NCBI GenBank assembly: GCA_964403525.1
Contig: CAYOGE010000006.1
Coordinates: 1 to 64,000, forward strand
DNA from: JAJTGZ01 sp964403525
GTDB lineage: Bacteria > Planctomycetota > Phycisphaerae > Phycisphaerales > UBA1924
Direction: 5' to 3'
Length of the DNA: 64,000 nucleotides
How positions within the stretch are numbered: position 1 is the first letter of the stretch; every line of letters begins with the position of its first letter. Positions 26,895-37,200 of the stretch are shown here, piece after piece. Below the pieces are notes generated by a model, which had not been told where the DNA came from, made no database searches, and saw only the letters and a program-made list of their open reading frames with translations. The translations under genes and the position numbers were made by a program.

Positions 26895-28028
26895 ATGTCC
26901 AGACGGTCGAAAACCGCTGTTGCTCAGCCGCAGACGCTGCCACTCGCCGACCTGCGAGCCCGGATCGATTCGCTCGACCGCAAGCTCGTCGACACGATCA
27001 ACGAGCGCTCTCGGCTCGTCGTGGAGGTGGGCAAGCACAAGCAGCGCCACAACATTCCTATCTACGCGCCACACCGCGAGGCCCAGGTGCTCAAGCGCGT
27101 GCTGTCGCACAACAAGGGGCCGCTCCCCCCACGCACGGTCGAAGCGATCTATCGCGAAATCATGTCCGGCTCGTTCGCGCTTGAGCGGCCGCTCTCGATC
27201 GGCTACCTGGGCCCCGCGGGCAGCTACTCGCACCTGGCGGCCGTGCGCCAGTTCGGCTCAAGCGTGGCGTTTGAGAACCTCCACGAGATCAAGGGTGTCT
27301 TCACCGAGGTCGCGCGCGGGCACGTCGACTACGGGCTGGTCCCCATCGAGAACTCGATCCACGGCGGCGTGACCGAGTCGCTCGACTGCTTCATGCACTC
27401 GTTCGGCAAGGTCACCATCTGCGCCGAGGTGCAGCTGGAGGTTCATCACGCGCTGCTTGCCAACTGCCCGCCGCGCGCCGTCAAGAAGATCTACTCAAAG
27501 CCGGAGGTCTTCAGCCAGTGCCGCGCGTGGCTCGCCACGCAGTACCCCAAGGCCGAGCTGATCGCCACGCCTTCAAGCTCCAAGGCCGTTCAGCAGGTCG
27601 CCCAGGCCAAGGGCGCCGCCGCGAGGAGCTCCGCCGCGATCGGTTCAACGCTCGCTGCGCAGCTCTACGACGTCAAGATCCTCTTCGAAGCGATCGAGGA
27701 TGAGCCGAACAACCTCACGCGGTTTGCGGTCATCAGCAAGCACCCCGCCCTCCGGAGCGGAGACGACAAGACCAGCGTCATGTTCGCCACCCTCAACAAG
27801 CCGGGCGCACTCGCCCGAGTTCTTACCGACTTTGACAAGGCCGGCGTGAACCTGACGCACATCGACAAGCGACCCAGCGGGAGGACCAACTGGGCCTACA
27901 CCTTCTTCATCGACGCTGAAGGGCACCAGACAGACGAGCCCGTCTCAAGGGCGCTCGCGGCCGCGCGAAAGCACTGCAAAGAACTCCACGTGCTCGGGAG
28001 CTACCCGCGCTCAAGACGGATTCTCTGA
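26895..28028 (+). CDS. pheA: Bifunctional chorismate mutase / prephenate dehydratase
   Basis: 377 residues in three parts. An AroQ chorismate mutase (about 17-100) has LRARIDSLDRKLVDTINERS and VGKHKQ. A prephenate dehydratase (about 104-285) has IGYLGPAGSYSHLAA, GLVPIENSIHGGV and NNLTRFAVI, which includes the TRF motif. An ACT domain (about 295-370) has NKPGALARVLTDF and NLTHIDKRPSGRTNW, where phenylalanine usually binds as feedback inhibitor. It converts chorismate to phenylpyruvate for phenylalanine synthesis. It is divergent from the desaturase gene. Confidence 0.96.
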   Translation: MSRRSKTAVAQPQTLPLADLRARIDSLDRKLVDTINERSRLVVEVGKHKQRHNIPIYAPHREAQVLKRVLSHNKGPLPPRTVEAIYREIMSGSFALERPLSIGYLGPAGSYSHLAAVRQFGSSVAFENLHEIKGVFTEVARGHVDYGLVPIENSIHGGVTESLDCFMHSFGKVTICAEVQLEVHHALLANCPPRAVKKIYSKPEVFSQCRAWLATQYPKAELIATPSSSKAVQQVAQAKGAAARSSAAIGSTLAAQLYDVKILFEAIEDEPNNLTRFAVISKHPALRSGDDKTSVMFATLNKPGALARVLTDFDKAGVNLTHIDKRPSGRTNWAYTFFIDAEGHQTDEPVSRALAAARKHCKELHVLGSYPRSRRIL

Positions 28029-28067
28029 CGGCCTCGCCCGCGGCCTCGCGGCGGCGCGCTCCACCAC

Positions 28068-28595
28068 TCACGGCGCGAGCGCGTAGGCAAGGTCGTACGC
28101 GTGCTCTCCCGCGACGATGGTGATCGTGAGCGAGCCCGTCAGCCCGACCAGTTCGCCCGTCCCTGAGTCGGGAACAACAACGATCGCTTGTTGCGGCACA
28201 CCCCTGTTCATGGTTGCGCTGTGCTGCAGGATGAAGCTCCCGCGCCTGCCCGCCAGCGTTCCCGTGACCCGCTCGACCGCTACGTAGCCCGCCGAGCCCT
28301 TCACCCCCGTCCCGCCGAAAGCTGTCAGCATCTCCCCAACGCTCGTGCCCTCGATATCGCCGCGGAAGCGCTTGTCGATCGACATCCGGCCCAGCGATCC
28401 GTCAAGGCCGTCAACCTTCTGATGGAAGTCGACCGGCTTCAGCGCCACTTCGAAGGTTCCTCGCGCGTGCATCGTCATCGGATGAACCTCACTAGCCGGC
28501 GGCGACTGTTCGGTCGCTCTGTGGTTGTTGTAGCCGCACGCGCCGGCCGCGGCGAGTCCAGCAAGAGCCATCGTCACTCGTGCGGTACGGGGCAT
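28068..28595 (-). CDS. DUF3224 domain protein
   Basis: 175 residues from the ATG at 28595; eight codons more are open upstream. A hydrophobic start (VTMALAGLAAAGACGYN) looks like a signal peptide, possibly with a weak lipobox before Cys. The body from about residue 42 (MHARGTFEVALKPVDF ... MSIDKRFRGDIEG ... FILQHSATM ... DSGTGELVGLTGSLTI) follows the DUF3224 pattern, a small beta-barrel of the allene-oxide-cyclase type with no settled function. It is transcribed toward pheA. Confidence 0.82.
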   Translation of the reverse strand: MPRTARVTMALAGLAAAGACGYNNHRATEQSPPASEVHPMTMHARGTFEVALKPVDFHQKVDGLDGSLGRMSIDKRFRGDIEGTSVGEMLTAFGGTGVKGSAGYVAVERVTGTLAGRRGSFILQHSATMNRGVPQQAIVVVPDSGTGELVGLTGSLTITIVAGEHAYDLAYALAP

Positions 28596-28770
28596 GTTCG
28601 CAAGTGGGGCGATGAACATCGAAGCAAGCCTATCACGAGCCGTTTACGCATCGGCGCCAGCCCAGCCTGGACGCGGAATTCCGGTGAGCAGTATTGCCAC
28701 AACCGTTCGCGTGTGGTAGGGTCTTCTGGTTGTACGGGTGTGAGATTCTTGAGCGGGTGGAGCACAAGCG

Positions 28771-31700
28771 ATGCGGGCTTTGCCGATGGTCGCCACAGTT
28801 GTTATTGCCGCCACACTGGGCGGCGTGACCCCGGTTGCATATTGCCAGGACATCCTCATCCCGGCGGGTGCCCCATTCAAGCAACCAGGCGAAGACCAGA
28901 TCAGGGCGCGCGAGGTCGTTGTCGATGGCGGTGCGCTATGGAGCGGCGCGGTCGTCGGGGGTGCCGTTCGATTGAGGGTCTTTGACGACGCCGAGGTTGT
29001 GCTCGTTTTGGAGAACCGCTGGGAGAGTGCGACGGGGTTCTCCGTCGCCGGGCGCACGGACGGGATCGCCAGCGGTACCTTCTCACTCGCCGTTGAGCAG
29101 GGCCAGGTCTCCGCTGGCATTTGGACCGGCACCGCTTTCTACGGTCTTGCCCCGACCGGTCGCCAGGACCCGGCAGGCCGCGGCGTGTCAATCGCCCGCC
29201 AACTCACCCCCGCGGCCGCCGTCCGCTGCGCGATGGCCCCAGGCGTGCGCCCCGTCAGCCGGGACGATGTGCCCGGCATGCGAGCGATCGGTCAGGGGAG
29301 CTTGGCGACGCCGCCCCCCGCGGCGTTCGCGTCGCGAGCGCCCGGCGGTTCTCCCCCCAGCGGCGCGTGCGACTGCGCCGACGATCAGAGCCGTGTGGAT
29401 GTGCTCTTTGTCTACACACCGGCCGCTCTCTCGGGCGCCGGCGGGCTCGCAGCGCTCACCGCCCGCATCCAGGACGCGATCGCACAGGCAAACCAGTCCT
29501 ATATCAACAGCGCCGTCACCGCGGGCGGACCTGTCCATCGGCTCACGATCGGTCTCGCCGGTGTGCAGCCCATCGCCTACGACGAGGTCTCACCGCAGTG
29601 GCTCGACCACCTCGACCGCGTCGCCAGCCCGACCGATGGATTCATGGACGGTGTGCACGCCCAGAGGAACACGTTCAACGCCGACGTCGTCTCCCTCGTG
29701 GTCGACGACCCGCGCTTCACCGGCGGCGCGGCCTTCTACGCCGTCTACTCAGACACGTCGGCCTTCAGCGTCCTCAACTGGCGTGCGATGGGCAGCGGCT
29801 CGCTCACACTCGCCCACGAGCTCGGGCACACGTTCGGCTGCGCTCACGACCGCGGCAACTCCACGTTCGCGCCTTTCCGCTACGCGTGGGGCTACTCCTT
29901 CGCCGCCAACGCAACAACCTACGGCACGATCATGTCCTACACAGGCGCGGTGCCGGTCGCGTCGTTCTCCAACCCGGTGCTGACCCACGCGCCGAGCGGG
30001 CAGCCGCTGGGGACGCCGCTCTCAAGCCCCCTCGCCACAGACAACGCGCTCACGATCAGAACGACCCACTGGACGATCGCCAGTTACCGCGACGCTCCGG
30101 GGATCAAGGACTGCAACGGCAACGGGATCGACGACGCCACCGACATCGCAAGCGGCACCTCGCTCGACCTCAACGGCAACTGCCGGCCCGACGAGTGCGA
30201 GCAGCGAATCTATGTTGACGCGAGCAACACCGGCGCCGTCGACGGGCTCTCCTGGAACACGGCCTGGCCGAGCCTCGCCGATGCGCTCGCCTTCGCGAGC
30301 ATGAAGTGCTCCAACGTCTCGGAGGTCTGGGTCGCCGGCGGCACCTACAAGCCCGACGCGGGCGGAGCGACAGACAGCGCCGCCAGCAGGTACGCAACGT
30401 TCAACATGCGCAGCGGGCTCGCCGTGATCGGCGGCTTCCAGGGCAAGAACAGACCGGGCGGCGGCGAGACGTCGATTGCCCAGCGCACGCTCGGGGCCTA
30501 CCCCTCGATCCTCAGCGGCGACATCGGCGTGCCCGGCGTCGACACCGACAACAGCTTCAACGTCGTCTCGGCGACCAACACTAACTCGACCGCCATCCTC
30601 GACGGCTTCACGGTGCAGCGGGGCTACCAGGACTACGACGGCGGAGGCATGTACGCGCTCGACTCGTCCGTCACAGTGCGCAACTGCGTCTTCCGCAACA
30701 ACCGCGGCGGCGGCGGTGCCGCGTTCACCGCGTCCGGGTCCGCCTCATCGCCGACCCTCACCGGTTGCACGTTCCTCAGCAACACCGCAGTCGGCGCGGG
30801 CGGGTCGATCGGCTCGCGCGAAGGGGCGTCGGTCACCGTTGAAGGCTCGTCGATCAGCGGCTGCAACGCGACGTACGGCGGCGCGGCGTTCGCATACTTC
30901 GGCGGCGGGCTTACCTTCCGCAACTGCACCCTCGAGGACAACACCGCGCAGGTGAACTCCGGCGCCGTCGATTGCTACAGCGGTAGCACCCTCACGATGG
31001 AGGGCTGCATCGTCCGCAACAACCACGCGCTCGGCGGCGGGGGTGGCGCGGCGATCGTCCACACCGATTGCACCGGCAGCTTTACCAGCTGCCAGATCAC
31101 CGGCAACTCAGCCTCCGGAACGGGCGGCGCAGTCTGGACCGACCACTCGCAGACGGCGGTCCAAGGGTGCACGATCCAGGCCAATACCGCGGGCGACAGC
31201 GGCGGGGCACTCTCGGCCTACGGCCAGTCAACGCTCTCGGTGAACGCTTCAACCCTCCGCGGTAACACCGCGCGCTGGGGTGGGGCCATCTCCAGCAACG
31301 ACTCCACGCTCGACCTCCGCCGCTGCACACTCGAAACAAACCAGGCGACCCAGTACAGCGGCGGCGCAGTCGACCTGTACCACAACACCTCCACGATCGT
31401 CAACACCGTGATGAGGGCGAACGCCGCGGCCGATGGTGGCGGTGGCATCAACCTCGGCGAAGCGTCAACGTTGGCCGCAGCAAACTGCACGATCTATGCC
31501 AACAGCGCCGTGAACTGGGGCGGCGGCATCGGCGTCTACCTCGCAACGCTCAACCTCAACAACTCGATCCTCTACGCCAACACAGCCACAAACACCCCCG
31601 GCCTGCTCGACAAGCAGCTCACGCTCTTCTCCGGCTCGCGCACCGTCAACCGTTCCTGCGTGCAGGGGCTCAGCGGCCAGCTCGGTGGCTCCGGCAACAC

Positions 31701-32130
31701 CGGAGCAAACCCCGCACTGACCAACCCGGCGGGCGGTGACGTGACCCTCACGATCGCCTCACCCTGCATCGACGCCGGCAGCAACGCGCTGGTCCCCGCG
31801 GGCACCACGCTCGACCGCGCCGGCAACCCGCGCTTTGCAAACGTCCCCTCAGTGCCTGACACAGGCGTCGGCACCGCACCGATCGTCGACATGGGCGCGT
31901 TCGAGTTCCCCGGCCCGCCCCCGTGCCCCGCCGACATCGGTGTTCAGGGCGGCGCCCCCGGCAGCGACGGCCACCTCGACAACAACGACTTCATCGTGTT
32001 CATCGACTACTTCTTCAACCACAACCCAGCCGCCGACCTCGGCGTTCAGGGCGGCATCAACGGGCAAGACGGCGTCTTCGACAACAACGACTTTGTCGTG
32101 TTCATTGACCTCTTCTTCTCCGGCTGCTGA
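28771..32130 (+). CDS. Secreted metzincin-type protease with beta-helix and GC-type dockerin-like C-terminus
   Basis: 1119 residues. A signal peptide (about 1-27) is followed by a pro-region. The protease domain (about 190-425) has H349-E-L-G-H353-TFGCA-H359-D, a full HExxHxxGxxH zinc site, and a Met-turn (IMSYTG), as in reprolysin-like metzincins. DCNGNGIDDATDI with NGNCRPDECE (about 446-477) is an acidic, probably calcium-binding, spacer. A right-handed beta-helix (about 480-1040) consists of repeats like GCTIQANTAGDSGGALS. The C-terminus (1050-1119) holds two GVQGG...DNNDF.VFID.FF cassettes bracketed by Cys, named GC-type dockerin in Phycisphaerae, a likely surface anchor. The substrate is unknown. 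Confidence 0.9.
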   Translation: MRALPMVATVVIAATLGGVTPVAYCQDILIPAGAPFKQPGEDQIRAREVVVDGGALWSGAVVGGAVRLRVFDDAEVVLVLENRWESATGFSVAGRTDGIASGTFSLAVEQGQVSAGIWTGTAFYGLAPTGRQDPAGRGVSIARQLTPAAAVRCAMAPGVRPVSRDDVPGMRAIGQGSLATPPPAAFASRAPGGSPPSGACDCADDQSRVDVLFVYTPAALSGAGGLAALTARIQDAIAQANQSYINSAVTAGGPVHRLTIGLAGVQPIAYDEVSPQWLDHLDRVASPTDGFMDGVHAQRNTFNADVVSLVVDDPRFTGGAAFYAVYSDTSAFSVLNWRAMGSGSLTLAHELGHTFGCAHDRGNSTFAPFRYAWGYSFAANATTYGTIMSYTGAVPVASFSNPVLTHAPSGQPLGTPLSSPLATDNALTIRTTHWTIASYRDAPGIKDCNGNGIDDATDIASGTSLDLNGNCRPDECEQRIYVDASNTGAVDGLSWNTAWPSLADALAFASMKCSNVSEVWVAGGTYKPDAGGATDSAASRYATFNMRSGLAVIGGFQGKNRPGGGETSIAQRTLGAYPSILSGDIGVPGVDTDNSFNVVSATNTNSTAILDGFTVQRGYQDYDGGGMYALDSSVTVRNCVFRNNRGGGGAAFTASGSASSPTLTGCTFLSNTAVGAGGSIGSREGASVTVEGSSISGCNATYGGAAFAYFGGGLTFRNCTLEDNTAQVNSGAVDCYSGSTLTMEGCIVRNNHALGGGGGAAIVHTDCTGSFTSCQITGNSASGTGGAVWTDHSQTAVQGCTIQANTAGDSGGALSAYGQSTLSVNASTLRGNTARWGGAISSNDSTLDLRRCTLETNQATQYSGGAVDLYHNTSTIVNTVMRANAAADGGGGINLGEASTLAAANCTIYANSAVNWGGGIGVYLATLNLNNSILYANTATNTPGLLDKQLTLFSGSRTVNRSCVQGLSGQLGGSGNTGANPALTNPAGGDVTLTIASPCIDAGSNALVPAGTTLDRAGNPRFANVPSVPDTGVGTAPIVDMGAFEFPGPPPCPADIGVQGGAPGSDGHLDNNDFIVFIDYFFNHNPAADLGVQGGINGQDGVFDNNDFVVFIDLFFSGC

Positions 32131-32157
32131 CGCCCGTGCACAAGCCGTGCCGCCGGC

Positions 32158-32616
32158 TCAGGCCTCGACGCGCTCAAACTGCACCTTGCCGTCAAGGTTC
32201 CGTGCGAAGTACGCCTCGATGTTGTTCAGCCCGGTCACCCGGTTGGCAAACGCAGCGGCCCGAACCAGGTCCGCCTTCTGCACCAGCTCCAGGCGAGGTT
32301 CCTTCAGCTCCAGACGCGAGGCGTAGAACGCGCACGACTGGTGAGCGATCAGCACCACCCGCCTGAGCCCGTGCACCTCGACCAGAAACTTCAACTCGTC
32401 CATCACGCCTTGCTCTTCCAGATGGGCCTGTGGGTGCCCAGCGAGGCACGCCGGGCCACCCGGCAGCGTCACGCGGTCGTAGCGCGGCAGCTTCAGCCCC
32501 TGCTCGAGGAAGTCGTCAAAGTGCTCGCCCATACGGCCGTCGGAGCAGTAGATCGCCGCCGCGTGGATGCGGGCGGAGTTGTACGGAAGCCGGCTCTCAT
32601 AGGGGGGCTGTGGCAT
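32158..32616 (-). CDS. Compact beta-carbonic-anhydrase-like protein
   Basis: 152 residues from the ATG at 32616, with AAGGAA upstream; further in-frame starts upstream lack this. AIYCSDGRMGEHFDDFL gives C24, D26 and R28, and LIAHQSCAFY gives H92 and C95. Together these are the zinc ligands and Asp-Arg dyad of beta-carbonic anhydrases. The protein is much shorter than the usual 200 or more residues, and the helices around the dimer interface are reduced. Carbon dioxide hydration is plausible but unproven; a related hydrolase such as a CS2- or COS-acting enzyme is the alternative. No signal peptide. Confidence 0.7.
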   Translation of the reverse strand: MPQPPYESRLPYNSARIHAAAIYCSDGRMGEHFDDFLEQGLKLPRYDRVTLPGGPACLAGHPQAHLEEQGVMDELKFLVEVHGLRRVVLIAHQSCAFYASRLELKEPRLELVQKADLVRAAAFANRVTGLNNIEAYFARNLDGKVQFERVEA

Positions 32617-32770
32617 GTTGAGTTCCTTCGAGGGCGCAGCCACAACCACGGGCGATCGGCCGGCACGCGTTGAGTTCTGCTGAGGCATGCCGCATGTTAA
32701 CACACCGGGCCCCACCCCATCGGGGGCGCAGGCTCAGCGCGACAACGTGCCTGTTCAGCCGCAGCGCCGA

Positions 32771-33934
32771 TCAATCCTCGTCGTCGTCAGACTTCCGCTT
32801 GCGTTTCTTCTTTCCCTTGCCGGTCGCGCCGCCCTTTGTCTTCCCGGGCATCAGCCCGTACCACTGGCAAGCAACACCAATGACGGCGATCACCAGCCAC
32901 ACCGCGATCCACCCGCCCGCCGAAAGCCCTTGTAGCGAGAGCCCCGTCGGCGTCTTGTTCCCAAACCCGGGCACGCTCCACGCCATCCCAAGCCACAGCG
33001 CAGCGGGCAGCCAGATTGCCGCCCCAGCAAGGGCGGTCACCGCACCCGCCGACCACGCTGGGAGCATGAGCCCGAGCACGGTTCCTGCGAAGATTCCGAC
33101 GCCGGTTGCGCCGATGATCCACGGACGGTTCTTCGCGGGCACCGCGTCCCACCACTCGCCCCAGGTACTCCGCGCCGCCTGCCAGAACCTTCCAACGCGC
33201 TCGACTGCACCCCCACCAACCGCCCCCTCGACACGCTCGACGACCGCTCCGGTGGTGCTGGAGTTGCCCCCCTTTGCGCGCTGGTCGCCCGCAGGTACTG
33301 CCGGTCGCCTGGCGACCGCCGGCTTCTTCTCGGGGGCGGGCTGTACAACGCGGGGCTTAAGAACGACAGGTTTTCCACGGATTACCCCCGGGTTTTCCAC
33401 ATCCGCCCCCTCAGGGCCACGATACGGCTCGGGCAAGGGTTCTACCCGAGGATTCCAAGGAGCGGGGGGTGGAACGTATACCGGTTGCTCACCACCCCCG
33501 ATTTGCCCGGGAGTGTCAGGTTGTTGTGTGGAGAGCCCAGCTGCATCAAACTGCGCTGAGGCGGGAAGGGTGAGGGCCGTTCCAAGAATCGCCGCGGCCG
33601 CAACACCACAGCCGGCTCCAATCGCAGAGCCGAAGGTGATCGCTGTTGCCACTTGATAGAGGAGGAGCGCGACCGTGAGGCCGCAGGCCGCGCCACCGAG
33701 CAGCCCCAAATAGGGGGAGATGTTCAAAGTCGGAATCAGCACGGGTAACACGAGAAACCCGAGCAGCCCGCCCACGCCGAGTCCGACCATGATCGTGACG
33801 GGCCGGATGAGCCGTCGTCCCGCCAGCCACAGAGCCAGCCCCGCTACCAATGCAAGTCCAACGGGCACCTGGACCAGCCAGGGCAGGTTCTCGAGGGCAT
33901 CAGGAAGGAGCGCTGCGAGTGTCAGAACGGGCAT
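32771..33934 (-). CDS. Multi-pass membrane protein of unknown function
   Basis: 387 residues from the ATG at 33934, after AGGAA. Residues 1-140 hold about five hydrophobic segments rich in Gly/Leu/Val; 145-245 is a soluble Pro/Gly/Arg-rich linker (YVPPPAPWNPRVEPLPEPYR); 265-370 holds about four more membrane segments. It ends in a highly charged KKKRKRKSDDDED-type tail, basic then acidic. I do not recognise the family. It is divergent from the giant surface-protein gene, with about 340 bp between. Confidence 0.65.
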   Translation of the reverse strand: MPVLTLAALLPDALENLPWLVQVPVGLALVAGLALWLAGRRLIRPVTIMVGLGVGGLLGFLVLPVLIPTLNISPYLGLLGGAACGLTVALLLYQVATAITFGSAIGAGCGVAAAAILGTALTLPASAQFDAAGLSTQQPDTPGQIGGGEQPVYVPPPAPWNPRVEPLPEPYRGPEGADVENPGVIRGKPVVLKPRVVQPAPEKKPAVARRPAVPAGDQRAKGGNSSTTGAVVERVEGAVGGGAVERVGRFWQAARSTWGEWWDAVPAKNRPWIIGATGVGIFAGTVLGLMLPAWSAGAVTALAGAAIWLPAALWLGMAWSVPGFGNKTPTGLSLQGLSAGGWIAVWLVIAVIGVACQWYGLMPGKTKGGATGKGKKKRKRKSDDDED

Positions 33935-34277
33935 CGGCGGTTCCTGAAAACATGCGGAGGGAAGATGCGGATCAGGACGCAGGAAACCTCTACGCATCGG
34001 CCCGGTGGCCGGCGGCGGGTGAGATTTAGAGGCGCCAAGGCACGAATCTTCCGTCGCTGAGAACGGGGGTAAATCCCCGACCAGACAGGGTTTGCGGTTG
34101 CGGCAAGTCCTTGGTAGCATTGAACTTCTGCCGCAATGGGTGCCTCAGCGCATCGTTTGCTCGTAGAGCGCGCGAACCAGGGCAACCTGGGCGTGCGTGG
34201 TGACGAATGGAAATTGACTGGGACACCCGCGCCTGCGGTGCGCCCTCTACTCGATGGGTTTCGGTTCGGGAGCTGCC
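33935..34277. other. Divergent promoter region upstream of the giant gene
   Basis: 343 bp without a gene. A plausible plus-strand promoter is TTGCGG (34092-34097), a 17-bp spacer, and TAGCAT (34115-34120), giving a leader of about 150 bases before the ATG at 34278. A short GGGG/CCCC hairpin lies near 34064-34080. GGGAG precedes the giant gene's start. Confidence 0.4.
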
Positions 34278-37200
34278 ATGAAGAAAGTTCAGCAACTGTT
34301 CAACACCGTCCGCCGCGGCCTGTTCGGGAACGGCGCCAAGAGCGTCTCTCCGCTTGGCTTGGCGACACGAGCGGGCAGGATGGCGGGTGCTGACAGCGAT
34401 GCACTCATGGAGCAGTTGGAAAAGCGCGAGTATTTGTTCGTGCTCACCGTCGACGCGGGCGACCCGACCTTTCAGCCCGACCCCGCACGCCCGCATTACG
34501 GCACGGTGACAGCCAACTTCGCCTACTTCCTGCCGTTCTTGCGCAGCAACCTCCCTGCGATCAATGACCCGGCCGCGTTCCCCACCAGCGGGGTCGGTGA
34601 TCCGACAAGCGCAGGGCCGGGCATTGTGTTTGGGCCGACTGATCCTTTGACGCTTGACACTATCGCGCTGCCGCGCAACCGCATGGCGGCGTGGCTTGAG
34701 GCGCGCATGGCGGGCGTGCAGATCACGCTCTACGGGCGCTTCGAGGACGACCCCAACACCGCCGCGGTTGAACTCCCAACCAGCATCCAGATCTTCGACC
34801 TGTACGGGCGCGACATGCAGCAGCGCCTGGACATTGGACGTCCGAGCCCGGTGCTTGGCTTCCTTGACCTTGGCTTTGACAACGGCCGGCCCGCCGGACC
34901 CGGGAACAACCCGATCGCGATCCCCCCGACGGCCCACGACCAGGTTGACCCCGACGACGTCGAAGCGATCGGCGACCGTGGCGACCTCGCGGGTACGTTG
35001 CCGCTGTTCGATCAAGACGGGCTCGACCCTTCGATCGGCGACGGCGTTCCGGACATGAACGACGGTCTCGGCATGATCGTGTTCATCAACTCCGACCCGA
35101 ACGTGCGGCTCGGAATGGTCTCCGGTCAGGCGGTTCGTATCACCGACCAGGCGTCGTTTGACCGCAGCGACATCGTCGATTTCAACACGTTTTACGGCAT
35201 CGATATCCCCGAGGGCCTTGACGGACTGACCGATTGGTGGGACGAGCAGGGCTTTGGCTTCGGCATCATCCCCGGCAGCAACCCGCCCGATGTCTCGGGC
35301 CTGCCCGCGTTCGGCGGCTCCATCCTCTTCGGCGCGCCGTTCATCCGCGACAACACCGACAGCCTCTCATATTTCGGCTTTGACAACAACAACGCGCGCC
35401 CGGCCGTGCTCTCGGCTTTGCCCGCCAACCCGCTGGTGCTCAATTTCACCAGCCAGCAGCTCGCCAGCGGCCCGCTGACGATCGACGGCGTGACGATCAA
35501 CACGCCCATCGTGGGCATCCGTACGCTGCGAGCGGATCAGGCCGTCGGCTCGATCAACGTGCCGGGCATCATGATGGGCACGGTGAACGTCAGCGGCTCG
35601 CTGGGCCTCTTCTTCGCCCAGCACATGCTCGGCTCGATGAACGTCACCGGCGACGTGGGTCAGATCTATGTCGGCGGCACCCTCGGATACTGGGTGCGCG
35701 GTGACCAGCTTGGAAGCGCCACCAACCTGGACAACCTGCGTGGAACGGGCAGCTCGATCAACGTCGGCGGTCGCCTGGGCACCCTATTTGTCGCTGGGCG
35801 CAGCCGCGCAAACGTGTTCGTAACCGGCGACACCGTCAACCCCCGCCAGCGCATCGAGGGCTCTGTCTACAACGAGGTTGAGACGATCTTCGGCATCGAC
35901 CCGGCAACGCCGATCGACCAGCTTGCCCCGACGATCAACACAGGCATCATCCGTGCCGGAGCCGGCACCTACCGCAACGACGGCTTCTCCACCGCGGAGT
36001 TCATCTTCTCCGGCCTCAGCGGCACGACCATCAACGGCTCGCTGGGCCTCATGGACCCGCTCAACGAGGAGGACGTTGCCGACTTCTATGCGTTCGCCGC
36101 CGACCGTGGGCGGACGGTGCAGTTCAACGTCATCTTCCCCAACCCGCTTGCTGCGCAAAACGCCGGACAGGCCTACGTGCGCGTGTTCGATCAGAACGGC
36201 AACCTCGTCGCCACCCACCAGGGCGCTGGCGCAACGCCGGCCGACACGACCAACCCGACGCAGCCGCGCACCGGCTTTAACTTCCAGTTCCAGGCGCAGT
36301 CAACCGGCGTGTACTACCTGGTGATCGGCACGCCCGGCGACGGGAACTTCCAGTCGAGCCTGCAGTACACCATCACGATGACCGGGCAGGCCGCGACCAC
36401 GCTCGGCCAGATGATCACCGGTGGCGGCATCGGTGCCTCCACAGTCTCCGTGCAGACCGGCGCGGTCGGACGCATCAGCGGTGGCCAGGGTGTCATCGGC
36501 GGCGACGGCGCAGCGCTGCGTGCAGAGAGTGACGCGTCTGGAATCCCCGACGCGGATTACATCGACTCGGCGGGCTTCAACATCAGCGTGCCGACCATTT
36601 ACAACTTCCAGGTCGGCGGCGACGTCGGGGGTGGCCTCTTCACTGCTTCGGGCGTTGTCGGCGGCATCCAGATCGCTGGCGGCGTGATGGGCCTCACACT
36701 CAACGCCGCACGGCAGCTCGGCAGCTTCGTTGTCGGCGGGCAGACCGGCGTGCAGGAAGTCACCAACCTCAGCCGCAACGCGGGCCAGACGGGCGCCGTG
36801 GTTATCCGCACCGGCAGCAGCGGCGTGCCGGGTCATATCGGCCTCTTGCAGTTTGGCGATCTGGTCCGCGGCGACCAGTTCACCCTGCAGACGTCGGCCG
36901 GCTCGTTCGTTGACGTGCTGGAAGTGCTCCAGGGCGGCTTCACGCAGCAGCAGGCCACGTTCAACCTCGGCCAGGGGTCGGACATCCGCTTCGCGAGCTT
37001 CCCATCCGTGCGACTGGCCAACCCCGGTCAGCAGGACATCGATTACTTCCTGCCGCTGGTGGCCAACACACCGCTGACGCTCACCGACGACTCGGGTGTG
37101 ACGTTCCGGATCACGGTCACCGGCATCGGCAGCTTCGGCACGCTGCGCGTGGCCCCCGCCGGGCAGCTCGGCGGCGTGATCGTCGGCCGCATCGACGTGA

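Noticed and set aside
33935..34277. Riboswitch upstream of the giant gene
   Set aside because: A CTGAGAA and GGGG/CCCC hairpin near 34057-34080 looked like a thiamine element at first, but the second half and junction bases are missing and the downstream gene is not metabolic.
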